In this document: positions 42,951 through 53,501 of the stretch, piece by piece | Numbering within the stretch: position 1 is the first letter of the stretch | Layout: every line of letters starts with the position of its first letter | DNA from: Lasiosphaeria ovina | Taxonomy: Eukaryota > Ascomycota > Sordariomycetes > Sordariales > Lasiosphaeriaceae | DNA length: 64,000 bases | Reading direction: 5' to 3' | Assembly (NCBI GenBank): GCA_033439765.1 | Contig: JAULSN010000010.1 | Location: forward strand, 124,001 to 188,000 | Made by a program: the position numbers and the translations under genes | The notes under the pieces: model-generated | Told to the model about the DNA's origin: nothing | Databases searched by the model: none | What the model saw: only the letters and a program-made list of their open reading frames with translations

Positions 42951-44195
42951 TTTGCTTACGACAAAGTGCGAACCAGCCCTGATCATTTCGATACGATGAC
43001 ATATCTCAAGAACTGTCAGCGTCTAGCTCGGGGGGCTGCTTTATGCCCATTCACCATGGCTTTATTCCATCCTCTCTTGGGCTCACACGGCGACTACCAC
43101 CTCTATTAAAATTTCGCAAGGGTCGAATTGAACAAGGCATTCTGAGACGGTTGAGCTTCCCGCTGCGCCACTCGGTTGAATCCAGTATAGCACCCAATCA
43201 ACAGCACAATTAATGATATGCACGCTGCTAATTGGTTGGTGTATAGCTACTCCGCCTTGTTAATAATTAAGGTTCACAGTGGCTGGAGCTGGAGTGCTGT
43301 CAATCCTGCCTGCACTTCTCTCTCGCTCTATTCAACAACCATTTCTTTCAGTCTCACCAATTTAAATTAACAAAGTCGGTTCACCGAGACAGCACTTCCC
43401 TGCCGTGACCGGCAAGGAAGGCTGCGGCAATGTAATAGAGTGGTGTTATCACTTGCCGATCTGTTCTAGAAATTGTCGGTTATTCGTTCCATTCCTGCTG
43501 ATCTCACAGGCGTATATGGAACCAGCTACCGGGTAATGAAGGCAGCCGCCCAGTCATTGGTAGCAGCCGTCGACATTCACAGACTGCTTATGTTTAGATG
43601 TACAACCACCGGCTTAACCCGAATTCTGGGTTCCTCAACCACGATGGCAATTTCCAGCACCCCGTGAGGAGAGAAGCGCCAATGGAGCGGTCGGGGCTCC
43701 ACAGAGGAAAGATGCTTTCCCACATGGGCTCAAGGGGGTGATGACGCCGAATAGGTAGTTCTCGACCGCCTTTCATGAGACACTATCTTGGTATCTTTGC
43801 CGATTTTCGGCTTGCGAAAGGCGAGAACTTTGTCCTTGCATCCTATGCCTTGGACGGCCCAGGGTCGCCGGCAGAGCGGGGCAAGCTAGGTAGCCATTGA
43901 GCCAAGACATCCTTCAAGACGCCATTGGAAGCGGATTCGTCATCACGAGCCCGCCGCGGTGGTTTGCTTAATAATTGTTATGGAATCGACCCTGACTCGG
44001 AGCTCTAAGCGTACCCGCCAGAGGACTACTAATGTTCGGTTAAATAACCACCTGTGAGGAACCATGGCCCCCACTCAGTGCTGACCGCCAGGGAGAACCC
44101 CACCCTACCTAATAAGTACCGAACCTGATCCACCCCTTAGCTCGTCTGGGCTTGGCCGGAGTCTTCTATTTCTGCTTTTCATCACGACGCCCAGA
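42951..44195. other. Intergenic between divergent genes
   Basis: 1.2 kb between the membrane protein (minus) and the FAD monooxygenase (plus). No further gene, RNA or repeat recognised. Confidence 0.4.
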
Positions 44196-45370
44196 ATGTC
44201 AACCGTCAAACCAGTGCTCATCTCGGGCGGCGGCCTCGCGTCACTGCTCCTCGCCCAGTCGCTGCGGCTGTCCAAGATACCCTTCCGGATTTTCGAGCGC
44301 GATGCATCCTTCTCGTTCCGCGCCCAGGGCTACCGCCTGCGCCTGTCGCCCGAGGGTCTCGACGCCATCGAGTCAGTCCTCAGCCCCGAGCACTTCCAGC
44401 GCTTCTGGGACAAGTGCGGCAAGACCGGCGGCGGCGGCGTTTCCGTGATCAACGCCGTCACCGCCGAGCTGATAAGCCAGACGAACCCTGAGGCTCTCGT
44501 CTCTCGAGGCGGCAAGGTCGTCGGCATTGCGCGCGGCGACATGCGCAAGATCTTCGCCGAGGGCTGCGAAGACCACATCGAGTGGTCCAAGCACGTCGCC
44601 GGCTACGAGCTGACCGACGACGGCGTGCGGGCCGTGTTCGCCGACGGCACCAAGTCCATCGAGGGGTCACTGCTCGTCGGCGGTGAGGGCATCTCCTCCA
44701 AGGTGGCCAAGCAGGTATCCGGCGGGATGATCAAGGTCTACGACACGGGCGCCAGGGGGATCCACGGCCAGGCGCCGACAACGTCTTTCAAGCTCCTGGG
44801 CGAAGGCGTTTTTCGGCTCACCGACGCCACACACCCCAACGGGACAATCTCCATCATAACCAACGTCCGCTCCGGCGACATGGACGACCCGGACATCGAG
44901 TTCGGCTGGACTATGATCGGGCCACCCGGCGCGATCCGCGCCCCAACGACAACTACAGCATTGTCGGCAAGGGCGCCGCAGCCATCGCCCAGGACCTGAC
45001 CAAGAACTGGCACCCGCACTTCAAGCCGCTGTTCGTCGACATGAACGAGGCCGAAGCCGCCTTCTGGAAGATCACGTGCTCCACACCGTCGGGCGTGCCC
45101 GAGTGGCCCAACGAGCCGCGCGTGACCGTGATCGGCGACGCCGCGCACTCCATGACGCCGGCGGGCGGCATCGGCGCCAACACGGCCGTCCGCGACTCGG
45201 CGCTGCTCGGGAGGCTGCTGCGCGAGGCGGGCGGCTACAGGCCAGGTGTCACGGCGGAGTACGAGAAGGGCATGAGGGAGTATGCCAGTGCGGCCGTCCA
45301 CAGCAGCTATTCGTCTGCTGTCAACGCCTTCGGCATCAAGATAGAGGAGGGGTCCAGCGCCACGATATAA
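44196..45370 (+). pseudogene. FAD-dependent monooxygenase with a one-base frameshift
   Basis: First frame 44196-44945: PVLISGGGLASLLLAQSL (FAD-binding Rossmann start), FRIFERD, RGDMRKIF and LLVGGEGISSKV (second FAD block). The frame then shifts and the remaining ~135 codons continue to 45370 with NDNYSIVGKG, AFWKITCSTPSG and VIGDAAHSMTPAGGIGAN, the GD motif that contacts the FAD ribityl chain. The break is in the run GCGCCCCAACG at 44949-44959: one fewer C than needed. No intron fits. Without the shift the protein would be an ordinary ~390-aa group A flavin monooxygenase (PF01494) hydroxylating aromatic or polyketide substrates. It may be a recent pseudogene or a homopolymer sequencing error. 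Confidence 0.85.
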
Positions 45371-45475
45371 CCAGTAGTTCATAATGGATTGGAAGGAAAT
45401 GTATAATTATCTAGCCAATCATCTAACGAGAACAAATGAGAGAGGGGAGCTCATTGTTGATTATTCCTCGGTTGC

Positions 45476-45973
45476 TCAGCTCTTGTGACGCTGCACCCGG
45501 CGATTCCGCAGCGACTTGGCTAGGTCTCGCGAGGAAGCAGTGCCGAGCCCCCTCGTGAACTCGAGCAGGCTCATGTCCTCGCGGGGGCCGTCGCCGTCCT
45601 CCGCTCCCGCTCGCGGAGTGCGCGCGGTGGTGTCGTCGGCCGAGTTCATGATATCAATGTCGCCGATGCCCGACGTGGCGGCCAGCGGCTCGCGCAGGCG
45701 CAGGATGCGGACGATGCCGACGTGCACCAACACCAGCAGGGCGGCGGTGGCGGCGATGAAGACGCAGCCGGTCCACGTCTCGATGACGAGGCGCTGGCCC
45801 GACGCGCCGCTCTTGGCGCGCGTGATTATCTCGCCCGGCAGCGCGAACGTGGCGTTCATGTCGGGCGGCAGCTGCCCCTTCTCGACGATGGAGAAGTTCT
45901 GCCGACTGCATGCCGTCGTCGTGTGCTGCAGGTACAGTAAGCCACAGTCAGTTATATCCCGACAGCCCGACAT
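45476..45973 (-). CDS. Single-pass membrane protein ORF, 5' end uncertain
   Basis: 165-aa frame. From about residue 20: ACSRQNFSIVEKGQLPPDMNAT (Cys and N-glycosylation sites), one transmembrane span (GCVFIAATAALLVLVHVGIV) and a charged ~65-residue tail with EDMSLLEFTRGLG. A TGCAG at 45926-45930 looks like an acceptor. Spliced to the GTACGT at 45996, the reading upstream would be VCVRGSKICPDVGYDC, a plausible Cys-rich ectodomain that overlaps the PARP-like gene in another frame. Function unknown. Confidence 0.5.
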   Translation of the reverse strand: MSGCRDITDCGLLYLQHTTTACSRQNFSIVEKGQLPPDMNATFALPGEIITRAKSGASGQRLVIETWTGCVFIAATAALLVLVHVGIVRILRLREPLAATSGIGDIDIMNSADDTTARTPRAGAEDGDGPREDMSLLEFTRGLGTASSRDLAKSLRNRRVQRHKS

Positions 45974-46963
45974 TTGGGGGTCTCAACGTACACAGTCGTA
46001 GCCAACGTCCGGACAAATCTTCGAGCCACGGACACAAACCGGGGTCGGTTGTAGGCAACGCGGCAGAGCAGCATAGCGTGCAAGTTCGAGCGAACGTAGT
46101 GATTTCTCACGTAGATATCCGCCTCTGGGACTTCGTTAGGAGGGTGCACACACAGAGAGTCAGTGGTGAGGACTGCTTACTCAAGGAAACCTCGGTCGTG
46201 TATATTCTGGGACCAAACTTGCCCCCGGGTCCTGTTCACAGTGACACAGCGATTAGAGCGGTTACTAAAGGAGCGATATCCAATAAAGCGTGACACTTAC
46301 TCGCTGCGGTGATCGTGAAAGACTTCCGCAAGATGCCACACAGGTTGCAGCTCTCGCGGTGGCACCGCGTCAACAATCCGGCGCCTGGGTCGCCAATCCG
46401 ATATGCCCGCCGCGTGCCGTGGAACAGGTGCCGGTACACACCACCATTCATGCTGCTGCAGCGGTGTAGAAAAGCGAAAAAAGTGCAAAAGAGACTTCAG
46501 GGAGGGCGCAGCTGTACACGAACCGGGCGAACCACTTCCCGCGATAGGACCTGGCCAAGTCGCCCTCGGTGATGCCATATATCGCATGGATCTGCGCGGA
46601 TTTGCTCGTGTGTAACCACTTCTTCTTGAACCCATTTTCGACTGCCGAGTCTGTTAGCCAGCGCAATGTTTGGGCCGCGGTGTCAAGATCTTGATCCACT
46701 TACCGGTCTGAAATGCATGTTCGATAATGGTGTCAGTGGCTGTAAGAACGTGAGAATGATGTCCGAAGGTGAAATGGACATTGAGGAGAACTTACTGGTA
46801 CCATGTCTTTTTCGCTTTTGCTAGGGCTGTCTAAGACAAGAAGAACACGATGGCTCTGCTTCTTGCTGTTAACGCCCATCCCTGTGATAAGTTGTAGCCT
46901 GTGATGTGGCCTGCGAGTATGAATGTGGTGTTGAGGATGGGTGGGTGAATTCAATGGCAGCAT
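45952..46963 (-). pseudogene. PARP-like ADP-ribosyltransferase, truncated or frame-damaged
   Basis: Pieces 46963-46796, 46739-46704, 46650-46518, 46455-46301, 46231-46181 and 46130-45952 are linked by GT...AG introns; all junctions after the second piece agree in phase. Readings: RVLLVLDSPSKSEKDMV, TDTIIEHAFQT, ENGFKKKWLHTSKSAQIHAI, YRHLFHGTRRAYRIGD, CHRESCNLCGILRKSFTI, KFGPRIYTTEV and DIYVRNHYVRSNLHAMLL. The His of FHGT and the Tyr of RIYTT match the H and Y of the H-Y-E PARP catalytic core; the Cys-rich CxxC piece is typical of a fungal PARP-like group. The final part with the Glu is not found. The first donor reads CCAGTAAGT, where one more G would restore the phase to the second piece. 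PARP-like enzymes attach ADP-ribose to proteins. Confidence 0.6.
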
Positions 46964-47929
46964 TTAGCACACAGCCGACACTCTGGTATGGTTGTACCGG
47001 ACAGAAGGGGTGCGATGGGACGTTCTAGCAAGGCCTCGAAACGGCGATCCGCTGTCTTCGACACAACCATTGTAAACCCGGAGCTGCTCGGCCACCTCAC
47101 TCATCCCACCTGACCCTCCGCTCCATCGCCGTGCATTCTGCACGCCTGGAGCAACAGCTGGCGTGTCGCTGAACCAAACCTGGTTGGGATACCAATTAAT
47201 TATCCGCTGCCCACCACGGTGGCGCCAGACTTTGGGGCAAAACAGTCTCGCGGCAGACAAGGTTTATCTTGAGCTTTGACCGTCTTCAAATAACTCTGCG
47301 CCGCAGCTTCTGGGAAATACTCGCAGGTAATAACCAGAGTGTCGGTATGTGTCGGTATCTGGGAAATGAAGCTATCGACGGCTTTGCAAGACGAGACCCG
47401 CATATTCAATCACATTAGTGATTCCGAGTTTCCTAAATGAGTCACATACATATATAGAGATGATGCAAGCCCTGTTTTTGTTCTTTCCTGCAGAATCTGC
47501 CTTGCTGTCAACCCTCCTGAAGGGTCTCGCGATGCGGCCCGTCCCTCGGCCAATGGCAGCGGCGGTAAAACGTCAATATGCGGGCAGGGGGTGTGGATAA
47601 AGGGGCGGGGAAGAGGGGCGACAAAGCGAAGCTAGGCAGTCGGCAGGCGGCACGCGCAGCCACTCACGCATCCCTGAGCTTACCGACACGGTGGTTCGAC
47701 CACTGGTTGCGAATCAAGTGAATGCGGTTGGCGCGAGCGATACGCAGACGACGGCCCAGGGGGTGCCAAAGTAGGGCACTGGTCCGTCCAGACGCCCCCG
47801 CTCGCGCTCCCAGTGTGTTCGTTGGCTTGGCTTTGTGACACTGTTGCGAGGTGTGTCTGGTACTCGTAATGTGCGTCTGATTCTGCAGTCGCGCGTCGGG
47901 TGGCATGGCATAATGTGCCCGAGGACAGA
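46964..47929. other. Intergenic between PARP-like and PARG-like genes
   Basis: About 1 kb separating divergent genes. No gene recognised; short ORFs only. It probably holds promoter remnants of both. Confidence 0.4.
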
Positions 47930-48508
47930 GACGCGGGTGGCTCAACGGGGCGCTGGCGCAGGAGGAGGCGCTGTGCTACCGCAGCTCGCTGGCCCTCAGC
48001 CTGTACCGCCGCGACTACCCGCTGCGTCCCACCGAGGCCGTCTACCGGCCTATGTGCTTGTTGTCCGCGAGTCCCTCGCCAACGGTGCCCGTTTGTTGTA
48101 TCCCCAGACCCGCGCCGCCAACCTCCCCGATGTCGCCGCCATCGCCGGTGTCAGCGGTCCGCAAGCCCAAAGTCTTCTCGTACCCCAGAGACCTAGGCCG
48201 CCGCGACAGCCTCGACTCGTTGCGGATCCGCGACGGCGATGACGGACGACGGTATGACGATGATGGTCTCAGCAGGTTGCAGAGACTACAGAATCTTCCG
48301 GGCGGTTTCGACGGCGGGAATCGACTCGCACGCCTGCAGAGTCTTCCAGAACCCGCCCGAGGACGTCGCCCACTGCTGGCTCGAGGTGCTGCGCGAGCAC
48401 GAGTTCAAGGGCAACTGGTGGCGCAACGTCTGCTTTGCCGTCTTTGACCCGAGGAACGACGGCAATTTTGACATTTTCAAGCGTGTGCTGGACGACAAGC
48501 AAGTTTAA
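47930..48508 (+). pseudogene. Microbial-type PARG (DUF2263) domain remnant
   Basis: Readings in order: GWLNGALAQEEALCYRSSLA (the N-terminal catalytic-loop block of microbial-type PARG, with QEE), YRRDYPLRPTEAVYRP, then in a second frame YVLVVRESLANGARLL, then the first frame again (VSAVRKPKVFSYPRD), and a third frame with CRVFQNPPEDVAHCWLEVL, FKGNWWRNVCFAVFD and NFDIFKRVLDDKQV to the stop. At least three frame changes (near 48050, 48150 and 48230) make it a pseudogene. The Gly-rich PGGG just before GWLN is degraded. Such enzymes remove poly-ADP-ribose. Confidence 0.7.
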
Positions 48509-49276
48509 TCACACATGCTTTGTTTCTATTTTAATTTAATTAGCTCGGTTGCTTTTTAGCTTTCCCGGCCACTTATCATCTAGTCTAATGTTCTTATCAT
48601 GATTTCCCCCGGTCCCACTGTCTACCGGTACCTTCTTTACATACAAACACGGGAGTCGAGGCTTGTGAATCACCCTCGACAACGGATAGCCTTGGCTCTT
48701 GACAACAACACTCCTACGAACAAACAGCACAAAGACCTTTTGTGCAATGGCCATTGACTACGCGCCCGTGACTGGCCGCCTGCGCTTTGCCGCTCTTTTT
48801 GTGGCGCCGACCTGCTCCTCGCCCTCCTTCTGGCGCCGGCCATACTTATTACCCTCTTCCCGCGCCGGCCATAGCCACCGCCCTCTTTCTCACGAATTCT
48901 TCTTGCTAGTGGCAATCAGAAGATCGTCTATTTAAAGCAGTGTTTGTCGCTATTTCGGACTGACAACAACACTGAACCGCATCAAACCCACAAGAACACA
49001 AGTCGCCGTGCCACATTTCTCCAAACATATTTCCTGCCTGGAAAGCACAGCACCAATCTTAACGGCCCTAAACAACTCAACTTTCGAGTCTTCATTACCG
49101 TCTACCTCCCCAAGCAGACACAGTCGATCGCCACCGGCTAGTCCATCACCGCCAAGATGGTTTGGTTCAGTACAATGATAGAACAGGATTAGCGACACTT
49201 ACGAGCAAAAGAAGAGAGAGAGGCCCAGGCCTACAGCCAAAGACTAAGGCATGAGGAGGAGGAAGCCAAGGCCCAG
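48509..49276. other. Intergenic
   Basis: No recognised gene. 49090-49276 may contain the 5' end of the coiled-coil ORF below (a good ATG context at 49157). Confidence 0.35.
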
Positions 49277-49666
49277 ATGAAGTGGACGAAGGAGCAGAAG
49301 AAGGCCGAGGAGAAGAAGGAAAAGCAGGAGAGGAAGGAAAGGGAGAAGAGGGAGAAGGAGGAAAGGGGGGAGAAGGGGTTTGTGGGAAAGTTGGCGGATA
49401 TTTTTGTGCCAAATGCAGGGAAAGAGTCCAGTCTAGCCAGGTCGTCAATCGGAGCCACCTTTCGATCTCTTGTGCCCAAGCCGGCGCACTCCGGCGGGGG
49501 CATGGCTTCTAAGGGTTATGACTACCTGGAATGGCTTCCTCAGCGTTGTTTGCTCGTGTTGTTTCTTTCTTCTGATGAGATTAGCATTCGTCACTCGTTT
49601 TGCCTTCAATCCACATTGATGTCTTCGTTCCGATATATATCCCCGGGAAAGTTTCATTCATTTTGA
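49277..49666 (+). CDS. Putative small Lys/Glu-rich coiled-coil protein
   Basis: The frame carries about 30 codons of almost pure AAG/GAG (KKAEEKKEKQERKEREKREK), a strong single-helix/coiled-coil signature, then GKLADIFVPNAGKESSLARSSIGATFRS. The same frame is open upstream to about 49200. The 3' part after ~49530 looks non-coding, so an intron or earlier stop is likely. Whether this is a gene is uncertain; purine-rich repeats alone can give such ORFs. Confidence 0.35.
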   Translation: MKWTKEQKKAEEKKEKQERKEREKREKEERGEKGFVGKLADIFVPNAGKESSLARSSIGATFRSLVPKPAHSGGGMASKGYDYLEWLPQRCLLVLFLSSDEISIRHSFCLQSTLMSSFRYISPGKFHSF

Positions 49667-49923
49667 CTCCATTTACTTACAAAGTCATTACCCTGACTGG
49701 TCTGTGCTCACGCCGTAGCTTTCTAGTAACGCCAATTAAAGTACAAAAGCAATGCTATTCTCCTGTCTCCGCTGATAACTGTATTTCAAGAGTCCATCAA
49801 ACCGTAGAAGCGCGCCGAATACCCCACTCACATATTCCTCTGCAATCCGTTTCAACCTTCTCCCCACACCAAGCCCCAGTAAAACACCCGATCCCTTTCA
49901 CTATCTCGATCTGAGTGTTCAAA

Positions 49924-50349
49924 ATGGGCCAGATACTGAGCCTGCTAGCCTGCGGAGGACACGACAAGCACTACGGCGGGACCCGCGAAGACAGAACCCG
50001 ACGCCGGATAGACCGCATAAACAGGGACAGACAAGAGCAGCGGGCGATGAGGCGGCAGCGCCGCGAGGCCGGAGAAGAGCTGCCCGAGGCTCGGCGGGCT
50101 CGAAATCGGCAGGAGCGCGCCGACAAGAGAAAAGCTCGGCAGAGTGCTGCGGCAGCCGAGGGCCACAGCTCGAAACGCTCTGGCGAGCACCGTTCCCGTC
50201 GGTATTCGCACCATGTGTCGTGGCACCCCGGGGACCAGACGGGCGAGCAGTCCTCCAGCAGTAGCAGGCGGTCTGGGCATCACGGGCACTCTGGGAGTCA
50301 TAGACTGAGGCATCCGGTGGGTCAAGTTTATCGAATTAACGTCGACTAA
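49924..50349 (+). CDS. Small basic protein with N-myristoylation signal
   Basis: 141 aa from ATG 49924 (context AAAATGG), start preferred over ATG 49915. The N-terminus MGQILSLLACGG fits the myristoylation consensus (Gly2, Ser6) and has a Cys at position 10 for palmitoylation. The rest is Arg/Glu-rich helical (RRRIDRINRDRQEQRAMRRQ) and then Ser/His-rich. Likely a membrane-anchored peripheral protein of unknown function. Confidence 0.6.
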   Translation: MGQILSLLACGGHDKHYGGTREDRTRRRIDRINRDRQEQRAMRRQRREAGEELPEARRARNRQERADKRKARQSAAAAEGHSSKRSGEHRSRRYSHHVSWHPGDQTGEQSSSSSRRSGHHGHSGSHRLRHPVGQVYRINVD

Positions 50350-50705
50350 GGTTATGCAAGCCCCCAGCATCGAGATTCGGGGGTTTGGGCACTGCGGATG
50401 TATCGATTTGTCTGGCTGCTTAATTCCCGGCTTCATTTTTCTATGGTCTTGAATAACCTCGCTTTTGGCGTTTGATTTTTGGTTTGTTTTGTATTTAGAT
50501 ACTTACTTCTCTGTCTTGCAGATAAGGTAGCTTTGTGGTCGTCCATACTTCTTAGCGCTCTGCTTGCTATTTATTGGACTTCAATTTCTCGATCAGTCTG
50601 TCTGTTGGCACCTCACCCCATCCTCCACGCGATTTTGCATCTGAGATCGCGCTTGAGCGCTTTCCGACAGGCCTGTCAGCTTTTGACCGGGTGCCGCACC
50701 TGTCA
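50350..50705. other. Intergenic
   Basis: Nothing recognised. Confidence 0.35.
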
Positions 50706-52188
50706 ATGGCTGACTCAACTTTGGAATCCGGGCTGGCGAGTTTACCGGTAGAGGTACTGGAATGCATCCTGGATGCAGCCACGTCAAATGGCACCAGGAC
50801 AGGGCCACTCTTTTCCCTCGTGATGTGCAACAGGGCCGGCCCTCCATCAGTACATCGAACCAGAACTGTACGCAAGCCCACAGAAATTAAACAGGGCAAT
50901 GCTTTGGGCTTGCAAAACCGGCAACGCGGCCACGGTACGTCTGGCAGTCTCGTACGGGGCTTCAGTGGAGATCGTCAAGGTGACATGCCGACCCGAACTC
51001 GGTTACACGACCGACAGCCAGCCGTCTTCAGGGTACTTGTCGAGCTCGGCGCACGACTCGACAGTCCGGAAATGTATCCGTGGGAGCACAACTAGCAGCT
51101 CAAGCACCTGGTCCGGCGCCTCTGCTGGCCTGCGAATGCCGACGCACTCCGCGCCTTCGCCGCAGCGCACACAATGGCGGTGGCGGGCCACGGCCTCGCC
51201 ATGATGCAGCTCTGTCTCGACGCTGGGGCTGATGTCAACCAGCGGGAGACGAATCGCAGATGCTGCTGCACCAAAACCCGCCACCGCGTGACCTGTAAGT
51301 GGCCGTGGTTGGCCAGTTTCTACTACGCGACACCTTTGCTGGTCTTTCTCAATGCGGTCGAAGCTGGAAACAGGGCGATTCCAGCACCAACGCCGCGGCC
51401 GCTAACCCGCTCGTTGGCTTGCGCTTCTTGCTGGAGCATGGTGCATCCGCTGAAGGCCCCGGGTTCGAGGCCCGACTGGACCGGAAGGTGAAACACCTCA
51501 CCGTCAGGCCATGGGACAGCGTGCCAAAGCCCGTTTCCTGCCTTGAGCTGCTTGTCGAGAAGTAAGAACTGCAGCACCCCGCTGCCCCGGTACCTGCAGG
51601 CCCCCTAGCAGCCATCTGCCTGTTGATCGAGCACGGTGCCCCTGGCAGCAAGTCTTTGCCGGGCTAGTCCTCCCGGCGGTGACCACGGACGAAGCGTCGT
51701 CGACCCTCTCGCAATACCTAGTTCGCCTAGGCAAGCACTCGGCCGTGGATCTCGGCAACCCCGACAGCCACGCAGTTTGTGTCATCGACGGGCTACTGAA
51801 AAACCGGGGCGCAGACCTCAACGCGGTGTTTCCACATGACCGTTACGTACGCGTCAACTCGAGCCAGACGCCCGCGCCCGCGCTGCACCACCTTTGTGGG
51901 GACCTCAACAACTGGGAGTGGCTCCAGACCGTCGAGGCACACATCACCGCTAAAGAGTGCCGGCGCGGGGAGCTTCGGAAGCACCTGTTGCCCTTCCTAC
52001 TGGCGCGGGGCGCGGATCCGGACGTTGTAGTCGAAGGCAAGAGGGCCGTTGACGTTCTGCTAGGGGGAGCTAAAAGATATGACCAAGGGGCCCAGGAGCG
52101 ACTATCCAAGTATGCTGTGCTCCTGAGAGCTTCAGAAAGCGGCGGAGAGACGAAGACGCTGGTCGTGTGCCAGAGTCGGCGAGACTGA
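50706..52188 (+). pseudogene. F-box/ankyrin-repeat protein remnant
   Basis: ATG 50706 opens an F-box-like start (LASLPVEVLECILDAA). The continuation in a second frame (HQYIEPELYASPQK, MLWACKTGNAATVRLAVSYGAS) is ankyrin-like, as are FRVLVELGARLDS, GLAMMQLCLDAGADVN, LVGLRFLLEHGAS, LAAICLLIEHGAPG and KHLLPFLLARGADPDV in changing frames. At least four frame changes and several stops occur. Only the last part (about 51679-52188) is open over a long distance. Fungal F-box/ankyrin proteins are probable SCF adaptors; this copy is dead. Confidence 0.6.
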
Positions 52189-53501
52189 GAGGGGGTTGGG
52201 CGATGTGTGTATATATAGCTGGGTTTGTAGTAGGGACTTGTTAAAAAAAATCTCCTGCATCAATCTCGACAGAATGTCAAGAGTTAGACTCGCAATCTCC
52301 TATCGCTTTGTCCAGCTGATCCTGAGGTCTCCGTTGTGAAAAGAGGAAACGCAGCAGCTGCACCGAGTCACGTGACACCCGACGTTGACACTTCCCCGGG
52401 CATGCCTACCAGCCAACCCCGGCTACATTTAAATAAATAAGAGCGGGAAAACCAGATAGTACGATAATTCAGAGCATTCGGATACCATCTTCCCTAAATC
52501 CAGACAAGAAGCCTAGTCTGGAGTTGCGGGGGTGACAATCTCGTTGGGGAAAGCTTCCACTTTGCAAGGCCCACAACGGTTGAAGACGGGAAAAGGGTCA
52601 GAATACGAAGTCAGTAAATATTCAGAGCCTGCATTGCATGGCTAAACACGTTAGTGAGCCATAACCATTGTTGAGGAACGTGTGACTGCCCAATATATGG
52701 CTCCTTGGTCGGTGGCCATGTCCCACAGACCAGACTGGCGATGCACCACAACACGCTTGCCGGAAAGCCTCGGAAATTGCCCTGTTCCTGTGTCAGAGAG
52801 AGGGCAAGGCAACGGCTCTAGTTTTGAGTACAGTGATTGTGGAACGCGGTGTATAGCAGGGGCGTGAAATCTGAGTCTCTTGGGGATATATCGAGCCCAC
52901 CCTCCGCGGACGCCCAAAGGTTGCACGGGGCTCGTTACACCCCAAGCCCGTGAGCTGAACGTCACAGCAAACCTCTCCAGATCACGGGCAAACGCCCCGG
53001 GGTTTTTGAGGCTGCTTGCTGCTCTGACGTGACTGCATCGCCGAGCTGGTATGGTGCAGAAATGAGAGGGTGCAGCCCTGGGAGGGAGGTGCATGGAGGT
53101 CAGGAGTGGGCAAGGAGTGAGCCCGCCGTGCATTCTGATTGGCCGCTTCCACCACACGTCCTCCCCCCAAGGCCTGCCATATAAAATCCCCCCCCCCCCC
53201 GGTATATCTTGCTCCCTCCCCTTCTCCCTCTTTCATCTATCGAATTTTCTATTCCATCAAGCGACTCAACCAGCCCATCTGCAAAGACTTTGCGGCATCA
53301 GGAGTGACTAGTATCTACCCCCTGGAACCCATCCAAGTCCGTCTTAGCATCAATATCAACCTCCACCGCCCACTGTCTGCCCTCCCCATCCCGGCCACCC
53401 AGGAGGCCACCACAGCACCGTGCTCAAGTGCAGGGCGGCTGTTCCCACACATCTTGTCATATCTATTCATCCTTACCATTTCCATCATCTCGTCGTCCGC
53501 C
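52189..53501. other. Intergenic and promoter of the disordered protein gene
   Basis: No gene recognised between 52189 and 53100. The last 300 bp are a CT-rich leader behind a TATA box. Confidence 0.4.
53180..53200 (+). promoter_or_regulatory. TATA box followed by a C13 tract
   Basis: TATAAAA at 53180-53186 followed directly by 13 C (53188-53200) and a CT-rich leader to the ATG at 53502. A plausible core promoter for the gene at 53502. Confidence 0.5.

Noticed and set aside
44900..45000. Intron at the frameshift of the FAD monooxygenase
   Set aside because: No GT...AG pair with a branch site fits; flanking residues are contiguous in the family, so a one-base loss is simpler.
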